The translations under genes and the position numbers were made by a program. Positions 53,250-60,341 of a stretch of 64,000 nt of DNA are shown one piece after another (positions within the stretch are counted from its first letter, which is position 1; each line of letters begins with the position of its first letter). The notes under the pieces are model-generated. The model was given only the letters and a program-made list of their open reading frames with translations. It did not search any database and had not been told where the DNA came from. Source of the DNA: Bacteroidales bacterium. GTDB lineage: Bacteria; Bacteroidota; Bacteroidia; Bacteroidales; Rikenellaceae. Where the stretch lies: positions 372,001 through 436,000 of the forward strand of contig CAJTFS010000002.1 of assembly GCA_910575495.1 (NCBI GenBank), read 5' to 3'.

Positions 53250-54620
53250 ATGACAGCAACTATCCAACGAAAACTCAACGATTCGGCCTTCGTGCGCTGG
53301 ACCGCTCTGGTGCTGATCGCGTCGATGATGTTCTTCGGCTACATGTTCGTCGACGTGATGTCGCCGCTCAAGTCGCTCGTCGAATCGGCGCGCGGCTGGG
53401 ACAGCGCCACGTTCGGCACCTATGCCGCCTCGGAGTACTTCCTCAACGTGTTCTTCTTTTTCCTGATCTTCGCAGGCATCATCCTCGACAAGATGGGCAT
53501 CCGCTTCACGGGCCTGCTGTCGGCGGGTCTGATGGTGGCCGGCGCCACGATCAAGTTCGTGGGCATCACCGACTGGTTCCAGACCACGGAGCTCTGCGCG
53601 TGGCTCGACAGCTGGTGGACGGCGCTCCCGGGCAGCGCGAAGATGGCATCGCTGGGCTTCATGATCTTCGGCTGCGGCTGCGAAATGGCCGGCACGACGG
53701 TCTCGAAAGCCATCGCCAAGTGGTTCCAGGGCAAGGAGATGGCCATGGCCATGGGTCTCGAAATGGCGATCGCCCGACTAGGTGTCTTCGCCGTGATGTG
53801 GCTGGCGCCGATGATCTCGAACCGCTACGACCAGTCGATCGTGGCTCCGGTAGCGTTCTGCACGGCCCTGCTCGTCATCGGCCTGCTGAGCTACACGGTA
53901 TTCGTCTTCATGGACCGGAAGCTGGACAGCCAGCTGATCGCCGCCGGCGAAATGAAAGAGGAGAAGTCGTCGGACGAAGAATTCCACCTCAGAGACCTCG
54001 GCAAGATTTTCACCAGCAAGATGTTCTGGCTCGTGGCGCTGCTGTGCGTGCTCTACTACTCGGCCATCTTCCCGTTCCAGCGCTACGCACCCAACTTCCT
54101 CGAAGTAACGCTCGGCATCGACGCCGAATCGGCGGCCCGGCTGTTCAGCTGCTTCCCCATTCTGGCCATGGTGCTCACGCCATTCCTCGGCGCGCTGCTC
54201 GACTTCAAGGGCAAGGGCGCAACGATGCTGATGGTCGGAGCCATCATCATGATCGGCTGCCACCTGAGTTTCGCCTTCATCCTGCCGATGTTCCCCTCGC
54301 AGGGACTGGCGCTGCTGCTGATCGTAACGCTCGGCGTGTCGTTCTCGCTGGTGCCGGCAGCGCTGTGGCCCTCGGTTCCGAAGATCATCGACGAAAAGAT
54401 CCTCGGCTCGGCCTACTGCGTGATTTTCTGGATTCAGAACATCGGGCTCTGCCTGGTGCCGCTGCTCATCGGACTGGTGCTCGACGCCACGGGCGGCTAC
54501 ACGATGCCGATGATCATCTTCTCGTCGTTCGGCGTGGCCGCTTTCATCATCAGCTTCTATCTTAAGATCGAAGACCACAAGAAAGGTTACGGGCTCGAAC
54601 TGCCCAACATCAAGAAGTAG
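53250..54620 (+). CDS. MFS transporter
   Basis: A 456-residue inner-membrane carrier with about twelve helices. It has the MFS loop pattern after helix 2 (IILDKMGIRFTGLLSAGLM, a D-x-x-G-x-R form) and its mirrored copy in the second half (LLDFKGKGATMLMVGAI). A cytoplasmic central loop lies near residues 225-250 (GEMKEEKSSDEEFH). It resembles the MFSD1-like group that may carry small peptides, but the substrate cannot be read from sequence. It shares a transcript with the TPR gene and ends at a strong terminator. Confidence 0.85.
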   Translation: MTATIQRKLNDSAFVRWTALVLIASMMFFGYMFVDVMSPLKSLVESARGWDSATFGTYAASEYFLNVFFFFLIFAGIILDKMGIRFTGLLSAGLMVAGATIKFVGITDWFQTTELCAWLDSWWTALPGSAKMASLGFMIFGCGCEMAGTTVSKAIAKWFQGKEMAMAMGLEMAIARLGVFAVMWLAPMISNRYDQSIVAPVAFCTALLVIGLLSYTVFVFMDRKLDSQLIAAGEMKEEKSSDEEFHLRDLGKIFTSKMFWLVALLCVLYYSAIFPFQRYAPNFLEVTLGIDAESAARLFSCFPILAMVLTPFLGALLDFKGKGATMLMVGAIIMIGCHLSFAFILPMFPSQGLALLLIVTLGVSFSLVPAALWPSVPKIIDEKILGSAYCVIFWIQNIGLCLVPLLIGLVLDATGGYTMPMIIFSSFGVAAFIISFYLKIEDHKKGYGLELPNIKK

Positions 54621-54646
54621 CCCAAGCTACACTTAATAAATGAAGA

Positions 54647-54685
54647 AGCGCCGGCGATCCTTGCAACGGATCGCCGGCGCTTTTT
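54647..54685 (+). terminator. Terminator of the TPR/MFS unit
   Basis: AGCGCCGGCGATCC and GGATCGCCGGCGCT form a perfect 14-bp stem around TTGCAAC, followed by T4. Confidence 0.9.
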
Positions 54686-54783
54686 GCTGTCCGACCGGAA
54701 AAGCCGCAACCGACGCACAACCAGCCTGCGACGCAAAGCACCGAACGAATGCGGGCGCCGGGATGCAAATGCCGTGATGGCAT

Positions 54784-54912
54784 GGGATGAAGCGGGATGA
54801 AGCGGGATGAAGCGGGATACAGGCGACGGAACACAGATACCGGAACGGAGCGGGATGCAGGATACCGACGCCGGAGTGGAGCTGGATGCGGGATACCGAC
54901 GCCGGAACACAT
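54784..54912 (+). repeat. Tandem and degenerate short repeats
   Basis: GGGATGAAGC is repeated exactly three times (54784-54813), then degenerates. Further along GGATACCGACGCCGGA occurs twice before the glycosyltransferase stop codon. No gene is credible between 54690 and 54919. Confidence 0.75.
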
Positions 54913-54919
54913 ATCCGCC

Positions 54920-56056
54920 CTACTTCACCTGCCCGTAGAGCTCCTCGATGCGGCTGCACATCTCCTCCCACGAAAAACGCTTGCGCTCTTCGAGGCAGTT
55001 TTCCCTAAAGCGCTCCAGCACGCCGGGCCGGCAGATACGCTCGATGGCATCGGCCACACCCTCGGCAGTCGGCGGGCAGACATACCCCACCTGCCCGTCG
55101 GGCACGATCTCGGCCAGACCGCCGACCGCCGTGACGATCATCGGCGTACAGAACTGGTAGGCGATCTGCGTTACGCCGCTCTGCGTGGCGGTCTTGTAGG
55201 GAAGCACGACGCAGTCGGCTGCCGAGAAGTAATATTTGACCTCGGCATCGGCTACGAACCGGTCGTGAAGAATCACTTCGTCCTGCAACCCGAGTGCGGC
55301 GATCTGCGCCAGATAAGGCTCTCTGGAAGCGTAGAACTCCCCTGCGATGATGAGTTTCCTGTCCGTGATGCGCCCCTCGCGCCGGAGTTTCGCCCACGCG
55401 TCGAGGAGCAGATCCAACCCCTTGTAATCGCGGATCAGACCGAAGAAAAGCGCATAGCCGCTCGCCGGGTCGAGTCCCAGGCGCACGCAGGCCTCGCTGC
55501 GGGCGACCCGCTCGCCGAAATGCTCGAACCGCGGGTGCGGCGAAAAGAGCGCCGGAGCATCGGTGTAAGCCGCCAGTTCGCGGTGCACCTGCTCGGACAT
55601 GTAGACGAACCCGTCGACCGAGCGCAGGAAATAGCGGTTGAAAGGCCGGTCGACAAAATGGTGCTCGTGCGGCTCGACGTTGTCGATCTGACACAGCACG
55701 CGGGTGTGGCCGTTGCGGCGGGCCAGCCGGGCGATCGTCCCGAAACAGGGCGCCATGAAGGGCGTCCAGTATTTCAGCAGCACGAAATCGGGCCGCTCGC
55801 GCCGCAAACGCCGCCCGACACGCAGCCAGTTGAACGGATTCACCGTATTCACGCTGCGCTCGATGCGCAGGTCGGCGGGAGGCGGCGTGTCGACCGTCTG
55901 GCTCTTTCCGGGAAAGAGCCACGAGGGATACTGCAAGCTGAAGGTGTCGATCTTCACCTCGTGGCCCCGGTGCCGGAAGACACGGGCCATCGTCTCCATG
56001 ATCGACGCCAGACCGCCCCGGTAGGGATGCGCCGGGCCAAGAATCGTGATTTTCAT
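54920..56056 (-). CDS. Glycosyltransferase family 4
   Basis: A 378-residue GT-B-fold sugar transferase. The N-terminal domain begins KITILGPAHPYRGGLASIMETMA, the usual nucleotide-domain start with its glycine-rich loop. The C-terminal donor domain has ALFFGLIRDYKGLDLLLDAW and the conserved acidic pair region DCVVLPYKTATQSGVTQIAYQFCTPMIVT, with GGLAEIV following. It is likely involved in cell-envelope or extracellular polysaccharide synthesis. Donor and acceptor are unknown. It lies 13 bases downstream of the transglutaminase-like gene. Confidence 0.88.
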   Translation of the reverse strand: MKITILGPAHPYRGGLASIMETMARVFRHRGHEVKIDTFSLQYPSWLFPGKSQTVDTPPPADLRIERSVNTVNPFNWLRVGRRLRRERPDFVLLKYWTPFMAPCFGTIARLARRNGHTRVLCQIDNVEPHEHHFVDRPFNRYFLRSVDGFVYMSEQVHRELAAYTDAPALFSPHPRFEHFGERVARSEACVRLGLDPASGYALFFGLIRDYKGLDLLLDAWAKLRREGRITDRKLIIAGEFYASREPYLAQIAALGLQDEVILHDRFVADAEVKYYFSAADCVVLPYKTATQSGVTQIAYQFCTPMIVTAVGGLAEIVPDGQVGYVCPPTAEGVADAIERICRPGVLERFRENCLEERKRFSWEEMCSRIEELYGQVK

Positions 56057-56069
56057 AGAAAGAGTGGAA

Positions 56070-57302
56070 TCAATTCGTTTCTTCGTAGGGCGACTGCCAG
56101 AACCGCCGGTCGTCCGACGTCAGCTGCACCGCGCTTTCGTCGGGACGGAAGCCCTCGGGCACCAGAGCGACATAGGACATCCTGGGCCGGCCCTCACACC
56201 GGGTTTCGGTGTTGTACATGCTCCATTCGGAACAGACCACGTAATAAAGATTCTTGGCCATATAATAATCGAGGTAATGTTCCTTGGTCTCTGCCTCCTT
56301 GCGATTCCAGTTGGCATCCTCGTTCAGCACGAGCGGCCGGCCGTCGCGCAGGCGCTCGCGCACCTCGGCAATCGAAAGCAGGGTGCCGTTCTCGTCCATT
56401 ACATAGGCATTGAACGTCGGATCGACCCACACCCATTTGTCGAGCGTCGCGGAATAAACCGCATTGATAACATGGCAATCGTTGAACAACTTGCGGGGCA
56501 TGCAGGTAACGAACCGCGACTTGAAGCCCATGGCCAGGTAGCATTCGTTGAGAATCTGGGCCAGCATGCGGCAATTGACACCCCGGCCCTCGCGCCGGCA
56601 AAGTTCGATCATCGCCTCGGCATTCCTTTCCGAGGGGTTGTCGGAGCCGCCGTCGTGGCGTACGGCATCGTGCACCCAGGTCATCAGATTCAGTATCTTC
56701 GATATTTCATCCCCGGCCCCGGCGATGCTGTCGAGATCGAACTTCCGGCGCAGGCGCACCAGATTGCGGTCGTTGGGCGCAGCGTAGCGGAAGCGCGGCA
56801 TCGTATCGACGCTGTCGGCCCGGTAAGGAGCCGCACTGCACAGAACCGATTTGTAGTCGCCGTACTGCGAAAGGCGTTCGAGAACCCGTCGGAACCGCTT
56901 GTCGGAGCGGATGTTGTCGAGGTCGGAATCCTGGCATATCCAGGGGAAATCGACTTCTTCGCGGCCGATTACCCGGTCGGCATAGTGTTCGAACGTCTCC
57001 ACAGCGGCCTTGCGGCGTCCGGCCATCGAGAGGTAGCAGGCTTTGTTGTAATAAAAACCGCCAAACAGCTCCCCGTCATCGGAAAACTGCGTGCGGAGGG
57101 AATCGGGCAATTCGGCAAAAACTTTTTCGGCCTCCTCGTAACACTTCACGCACGATGCGTAATCGCCTTGCTTGACAAACTCGCGAGCACGGTTGAGCAA
57201 AGCATCAAACGGCGGCAGGGAATCGGTCTGCGCCGCAGCACCGGACGTAGTGACAGCCAAAAGCAAAAGCAAAAGCAAAAGCAGGAAGAGTCGTTTCATC
57301 AT
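56070..57302 (-). CDS. Exported transglutaminase-like protein
   Basis: A 410-residue exported protein. The signal peptide is unusually leucine-rich (MMKRLF, then nine Leu with one more after a break) because of an exact hexanucleotide repeat. The N-terminal half is helical (about 30-170, TPR-like spacing). A transglutaminase-like cysteine-protease fold follows, with the triad Cys in REGRGVNCRMLAQ, His in NDCHVINAVYS and Asp in KWVWVDPTFNAYV. The substrate is unknown. Such domains often act as peptidases or cross-linkers in the envelope. Confidence 0.85.
   Translation of the reverse strand: MMKRLFLLLLLLLLLAVTTSGAAAQTDSLPPFDALLNRAREFVKQGDYASCVKCYEEAEKVFAELPDSLRTQFSDDGELFGGFYYNKACYLSMAGRRKAAVETFEHYADRVIGREEVDFPWICQDSDLDNIRSDKRFRRVLERLSQYGDYKSVLCSAAPYRADSVDTMPRFRYAAPNDRNLVRLRRKFDLDSIAGAGDEISKILNLMTWVHDAVRHDGGSDNPSERNAEAMIELCRREGRGVNCRMLAQILNECYLAMGFKSRFVTCMPRKLFNDCHVINAVYSATLDKWVWVDPTFNAYVMDENGTLLSIAEVRERLRDGRPLVLNEDANWNRKEAETKEHYLDYYMAKNLYYVVCSEWSMYNTETRCEGRPRMSYVALVPEGFRPDESAVQLTSDDRRFWQSPYEETN
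57259..57282 (-). repeat. Four exact AAAAGC hexamers in a signal-peptide coding region
   Basis: AAAAGC occurs four times in a row on plus, encoding Leu-Leu pairs on minus. Each gain or loss would lengthen or shorten the hydrophobic core by two residues without breaking the frame. Confidence 0.8.
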
Positions 57303-57328
57303 ATATCCGTTGTTTTCAGCGAATATAC

Positions 57329-57360
57329 AAAAAAACCGGGACTCCGATGTCGGAATCCCG
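57329..57360 (-). terminator. Terminator downstream of bacterioferritin gene
   Basis: CGGGA-TCCGA pairs with TCGGA-TCCCG (57337-57360) and is followed on minus by a U7 run. It lies about 160 bases after the bacterioferritin stop codon. The space between holds nothing recognisable. Confidence 0.7.
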
Positions 57361-57517
57361 ATAATTTCCGGCCCTGACCTTACACTTCGATGCTTCGACA
57401 GCAGAGGAACGGCATCTCCGATCCGGGCGCAACCGTCCGCCCCGTCATTCTGCCGAAAGCCAGGTTCGGAGAACAGATGTTGCGGGGAGCAGCCGTTCCG
57501 GATGTTTGCGTTCCGGA

Positions 57518-58051
57518 CTACTCCTCGCCGTGCGAATGGTGCAGCGCACCGGCCGTCTGCTTGCTTGCGGCAACGGACTGGAGCGCCAGGTACTCCTCGC
57601 CGTAGTCGGTGAGATTCTGCAATTCGGTGCGGAACGTATCGAGGTGCGACTCCTCCTCGGCGATGATGTCCTGGAACATCTTGTGCGTGACGGCGTCGTT
57701 GTGCTCCGAAGCCACGCGCGAAGCCTCATTGTAGGAATCGATCGTGCTCTGCTCCAGCTGCACGGCGAAAGCCAACATCTCCTTGACGTCGGTGATCTGC
57801 CGCGTGCGGAACGCCGCGTTCATGTCGACGTCGCCCTCCAGAAAGAGAATGCGGTCGGAGAACTCCTCGATATGACGCATCTCGGCGATCGAAATCTCGC
57901 GCATGATGCGCGACAGATAACGATAGCGGGCATCTTCGAAATGGGTGTGGAAATACATGTACTGGAGCGACGCGGCGATCTCCTTGCCGACGGCGTCGTT
58001 CAGCAGGTCGATGCTGACCTGGTGTTTGGTTTTGAGTTCGGTGGTCTCCAT
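57518..58051 (-). CDS. bfr: Bacterioferritin-like iron-storage protein
   Basis: A 177-residue four-helix ferritin-like protein. Diiron ligands are recognisable in GKEIAASLQYMYFH, EISIAEMRHIEEFSDRILFLEG (Glu-x-x-His), the QLEQSTIDSYNEA helix and FQDIIAEEESHLDTF. The Met in AEMRH corresponds to the haem-ligating Met of bacterioferritins. The C-terminal tail is His-containing (ALHHSHGEE). It probably stores iron or protects against peroxide. No oxidative-stress operator was recognised. Confidence 0.87.
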   Translation of the reverse strand: METTELKTKHQVSIDLLNDAVGKEIAASLQYMYFHTHFEDARYRYLSRIMREISIAEMRHIEEFSDRILFLEGDVDMNAAFRTRQITDVKEMLAFAVQLEQSTIDSYNEASRVASEHNDAVTHKMFQDIIAEEESHLDTFRTELQNLTDYGEEYLALQSVAASKQTAGALHHSHGEE

Positions 58052-58112
58052 GGATGAAAAGGGATTTTGCAGGCGCAGTGCAAAACCCGTTCCAGCCGCT
58101 TCGCCCCGACGA

Positions 58113-58844
58113 CTATTTCCACTCGATCGCAGCGCGAACGGCCACGGCGCCCTCGTCGCTCACAATCTCGAAAAGGGCCCCGTCGTCGCGGAATTCGGCC
58201 CCGACGGCGAGCGTCTGCCCGTAGCGGCACTCCTTCATGAAATGGATGTCGAGGCGCATGGGCGCCCCGTCGGTGAGCCGTTCGATGGGCAGCATGTCGA
58301 GCATCATTTCGATGTAACGCATCGTGTTGACATGGCGGTTGAAGTCGATGTCGCTGTAGACCACGCGGTGCTCGTACCGCTCGGAGGGAGTCACGGACCG
58401 TATCTTGCGCGGCTTTTCGGCGGGAGGCGGCACGTCGACGATGGCGTCGGCATGCGCGTCGCCCACCCACGAAAGGTCGACGGCCGCGCGGCTCCCGAGG
58501 TCGATCATCGCCCATTGCGACACGGCGCGGCCGAACTCGCGGCCTGCCGCATCGCAGAGCGTGAAGTTGCGGGTGGAGAGCAGACGACCGTAGTCGCTGA
58601 TCCAGGTGGCGATGGTATAGTCGTCGTACTGCTGGGGGCGGCTGTCGAACTCGAAAGCGATGCGCGAGAGCACCCACGAACGGTTGCCGGCACTGAGCGC
58701 ATCGACCCCGAAGCCCTTGCCATGGGCATCGGCCCCGGCGGTGTTGAGTACGGCGCTGCCCAGCGCAGGAATCGTGGCCCGCAAGGTGAAGTCGACCTCG
58801 TGCGGCTCGACGCGATAGCGATACAACGTTTTTTCAGCTTTCAT
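58113..58844 (-). CDS. Acyl-ACP thioesterase (FatA/FatB-like)
   Basis: A 243-residue protein of two hotdog domains that releases free fatty acids from acyl carrier protein. Family features are the N-terminal VEPHEVDFTLRATIPALGSAVLNTAG, VLSRIAFEFDSRPQQYDDYTIATW, and the second domain YSDIDFNRHVNTMRYIEMMLDML, in which the Asn and His of DFNRHVN are the catalytic residues. It is the usual bacterial length. A TATCTTTG box lies about 90 bases upstream. Confidence 0.9.
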   Translation of the reverse strand: MKAEKTLYRYRVEPHEVDFTLRATIPALGSAVLNTAGADAHGKGFGVDALSAGNRSWVLSRIAFEFDSRPQQYDDYTIATWISDYGRLLSTRNFTLCDAAGREFGRAVSQWAMIDLGSRAAVDLSWVGDAHADAIVDVPPPAEKPRKIRSVTPSERYEHRVVYSDIDFNRHVNTMRYIEMMLDMLPIERLTDGAPMRLDIHFMKECRYGQTLAVGAEFRDDGALFEIVSDEGAVAVRAAIEWK

Positions 58845-58935
58845 AGATTCCGGTTTCAAAGGATAGAAGAAAGTAGGCCGGGCCACAGGCGCATCCGGTG
58901 CGGAATTGCCGCAACGCAGCCTCCCTCTCCTTCTG

Positions 58936-58943
58936 CAAAGATA
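58936..58943 (-). promoter_or_regulatory. -7 promoter box TATCTTTG for the acyl-ACP thioesterase
   Basis: Exact TAnnTTTG match on minus. Confidence 0.6.
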
Positions 58944-58959
58944 GGCAATTTAGCCGGAT

Positions 58960-59118
58960 TCAGAACGTTTCGCGGAACACTTTTGCCGGATTGCCCCGCT
59001 CAAGCCGGTTGCGGTTGTTCCACACGGCCTGCTCGCGGGCCTGCCGCCGCTCCTCTTCCAGCGACCGGAGCCGGAGAAAGGCATCGACACCCGCGAACCG
59101 GTTCTTGCGGGGATGGTG
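58960..59118 (-). pseudogene. Possible 52-residue remnant of a coding sequence
   Basis: One minus-strand frame reads as normal protein up to a TGA: RKNRFAGVDAFLRLRSLE, then EEERRQAREQAVWNNRN and RLERGNPAKVFRETF. The frame extends upstream without a credible start codon, and the residues there (Pro/Gly/Arg-rich) are not protein-like. It may be the 3' end of a decayed gene, or a small gene with an unrecognised start. No family was recognised. Confidence 0.35.
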
Positions 59119-59199
59119 CGGCGGACAACCGCGCCGCTGCCGATGAGGAGAACGAAACGGACCGGGACCGGGAGCGATGCAACGGTAAAAACAGCATAT

Positions 59200-59218
59200 T
59201 TTATCGTAGAACGATAAA
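59200..59218. promoter_or_regulatory. Palindromic operator candidate before the DUF2975/Xre pair
   Basis: TTTATCGT and ACGATAAA flank AGA, a perfect 8-bp palindrome 29 bases upstream of the -7 box. It is a plausible binding site for the Xre protein encoded two genes downstream. Confidence 0.5.
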
Positions 59219-59223
59219 TATTA

Positions 59224-59254
59224 TTTGTTTTTCAGAAAGTAAATCGTACCTTTG
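59224..59254 (+). promoter_or_regulatory. Promoter of the DUF2975/Xre unit: -33 TTTG and -7 TACCTTTG
   Basis: TTTG at 59224-59227 and TACCTTTG at 59247-59254 are about 19 bases apart, the normal spacing. The leader is about 80 bases. Confidence 0.75.
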
Positions 59255-59339
59255 TCATGTAACGAATGCCGCTGCGGCCCGACGGGGAGACGGAGAAGCT
59301 CCCCGAAAGGCAGGCACGGCGACAAACGAACCAACGGAG

Positions 59340-60053
59340 ATGCAAAACAAAAGACCGTTTTTACAGCGGCTGCTGATCATCTACATCGCATTCTTCGGTG
59401 CGCTGGTAGCCGGGCTCGCACTGGAATTCCTGCCCGGATTCAGCCAGGGCTATGCCGACGGCGACGAAATCAGCATGGACCTGGCCAAGAACTGGGGCTC
59501 GGGAACGCCCCGCCTGATCTACATGCTCGAAAACATCCGGGTGAAAGAAGGACCCCAAACGAGCATCGAACTGCCGACGGCACCCGACATGAAGATCGGC
59601 ACCAAAATCCGCAACATCGGGATGGTGGTCGAGCAGGAAGCGCCCGGAGCCTCGATCGTCGGACTGGCGTTCCGCTCGCTGGGCGGCAGCGGCTGGATCT
59701 ATGCGTCGGTGATGCTGACGCTGGTGGCCTACCTGACCATCGTGGCGCTGATGTTCCTGATCATCAACTCGGTGCGCCGCTCGATACGCGAAGAACGCAC
59801 GCTCGGCAAACGCAACATCTGGTACCTGCGCGCCATCGGCGGACTGGCCATCGTCACGGAACTGACCGACAGCATCGTCGACTGGACGATGAATTCGCGC
59901 GCCGCCGAACTGCTGGCCGGAAGCGAATACACCGTCGACACCGCGTTCCACCTCTCCTACTCGACGATCATCATCGGCATCCTGATCATCTTCGCAGCCG
60001 AGGTGTTCGCCATCGGACGGAACCTGAGCGAAGAACAGAAACTGACCATCTGA
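59340..60053 (+). CDS. DUF2975 membrane protein
   Basis: A 237-residue inner-membrane protein with a first helix near residues 10-32 (LLIIYIAFFGALVAGLALEF), an exported loop, and three further helices (about 123-147, 158-180, 203-225). The arrangement ending LSYSTIIIGILIIFAAEVFAIGRNLSEEQKLTI is characteristic of DUF2975. These proteins are repeatedly encoded with a tiny Xre-type regulator, as here. Their function is unknown; a sensor or ion-flux role paired with the regulator is a guess. Confidence 0.85.
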   Translation: MQNKRPFLQRLLIIYIAFFGALVAGLALEFLPGFSQGYADGDEISMDLAKNWGSGTPRLIYMLENIRVKEGPQTSIELPTAPDMKIGTKIRNIGMVVEQEAPGASIVGLAFRSLGGSGWIYASVMLTLVAYLTIVALMFLIINSVRRSIREERTLGKRNIWYLRAIGGLAIVTELTDSIVDWTMNSRAAELLAGSEYTVDTAFHLSYSTIIIGILIIFAAEVFAIGRNLSEEQKLTI

Positions 60054-60090
60054 AAGCAACATGACAACTGCAACTTATACTATTACGAAA

Positions 60091-60099
60091 GGGGGGGGG
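60091..60099 (+). repeat. G9 homopolymer at the ribosome-binding position of the Xre gene
   Basis: Nine G end two bases before the ATG, where a Shine-Dalgarno sequence would sit. Slippage would change spacing or initiation of the regulator. Confidence 0.8.
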
Positions 60100-60101
60100 C
60101 G

Positions 60102-60329
60102 ATGGCTATAATCATCAACATCGACGTCATGATGGCCCGCCGCAAGGTGTCGCTCGGCGAACTGGCCGAACGCGTGGACATCACGCCCGCCAACCTTTCG
60201 ATCCTCAAGAACGGCAAGGCCAAGGCCATCCGTTTTTCGACGCTCGAAGCGATCTGCCGCGAGCTGGAATGCCAACCGGGCGACATCATCGAATACCGCC
60301 CCGAAGCTCCCGAAGCCGACAACCGGTAA
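60102..60329 (+). CDS. YozG-like Xre-family transcriptional regulator
   Basis: A 75-residue one-domain DNA-binding protein. The sequence IIINIDVMMARRKVSLGELA, then ERVDITPANLSILKNGKAKAIRFSTLEAICRELECQPGDIIEYRP is a complete Cro/CI-type helix-turn-helix, and the NLSILKNGKAKAIRFSTLEAIC block is nearly invariant in the small regulators that accompany DUF2975 proteins. It probably controls its own operon through the palindrome at 59200-59218 (inference). It is 48 bases after DUF2975, with a G9 tract in the gap. Confidence 0.92.
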   Translation: MAIIINIDVMMARRKVSLGELAERVDITPANLSILKNGKAKAIRFSTLEAICRELECQPGDIIEYRPEAPEADNR

Positions 60330-60341
60330 TACAAACAAATA

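Noticed and set aside
51163-53259. A 698-codon open frame on minus, opposite the TPR gene
   Set aside because: The periodicity of the antisense product is only the mirror of the TPR repeats.
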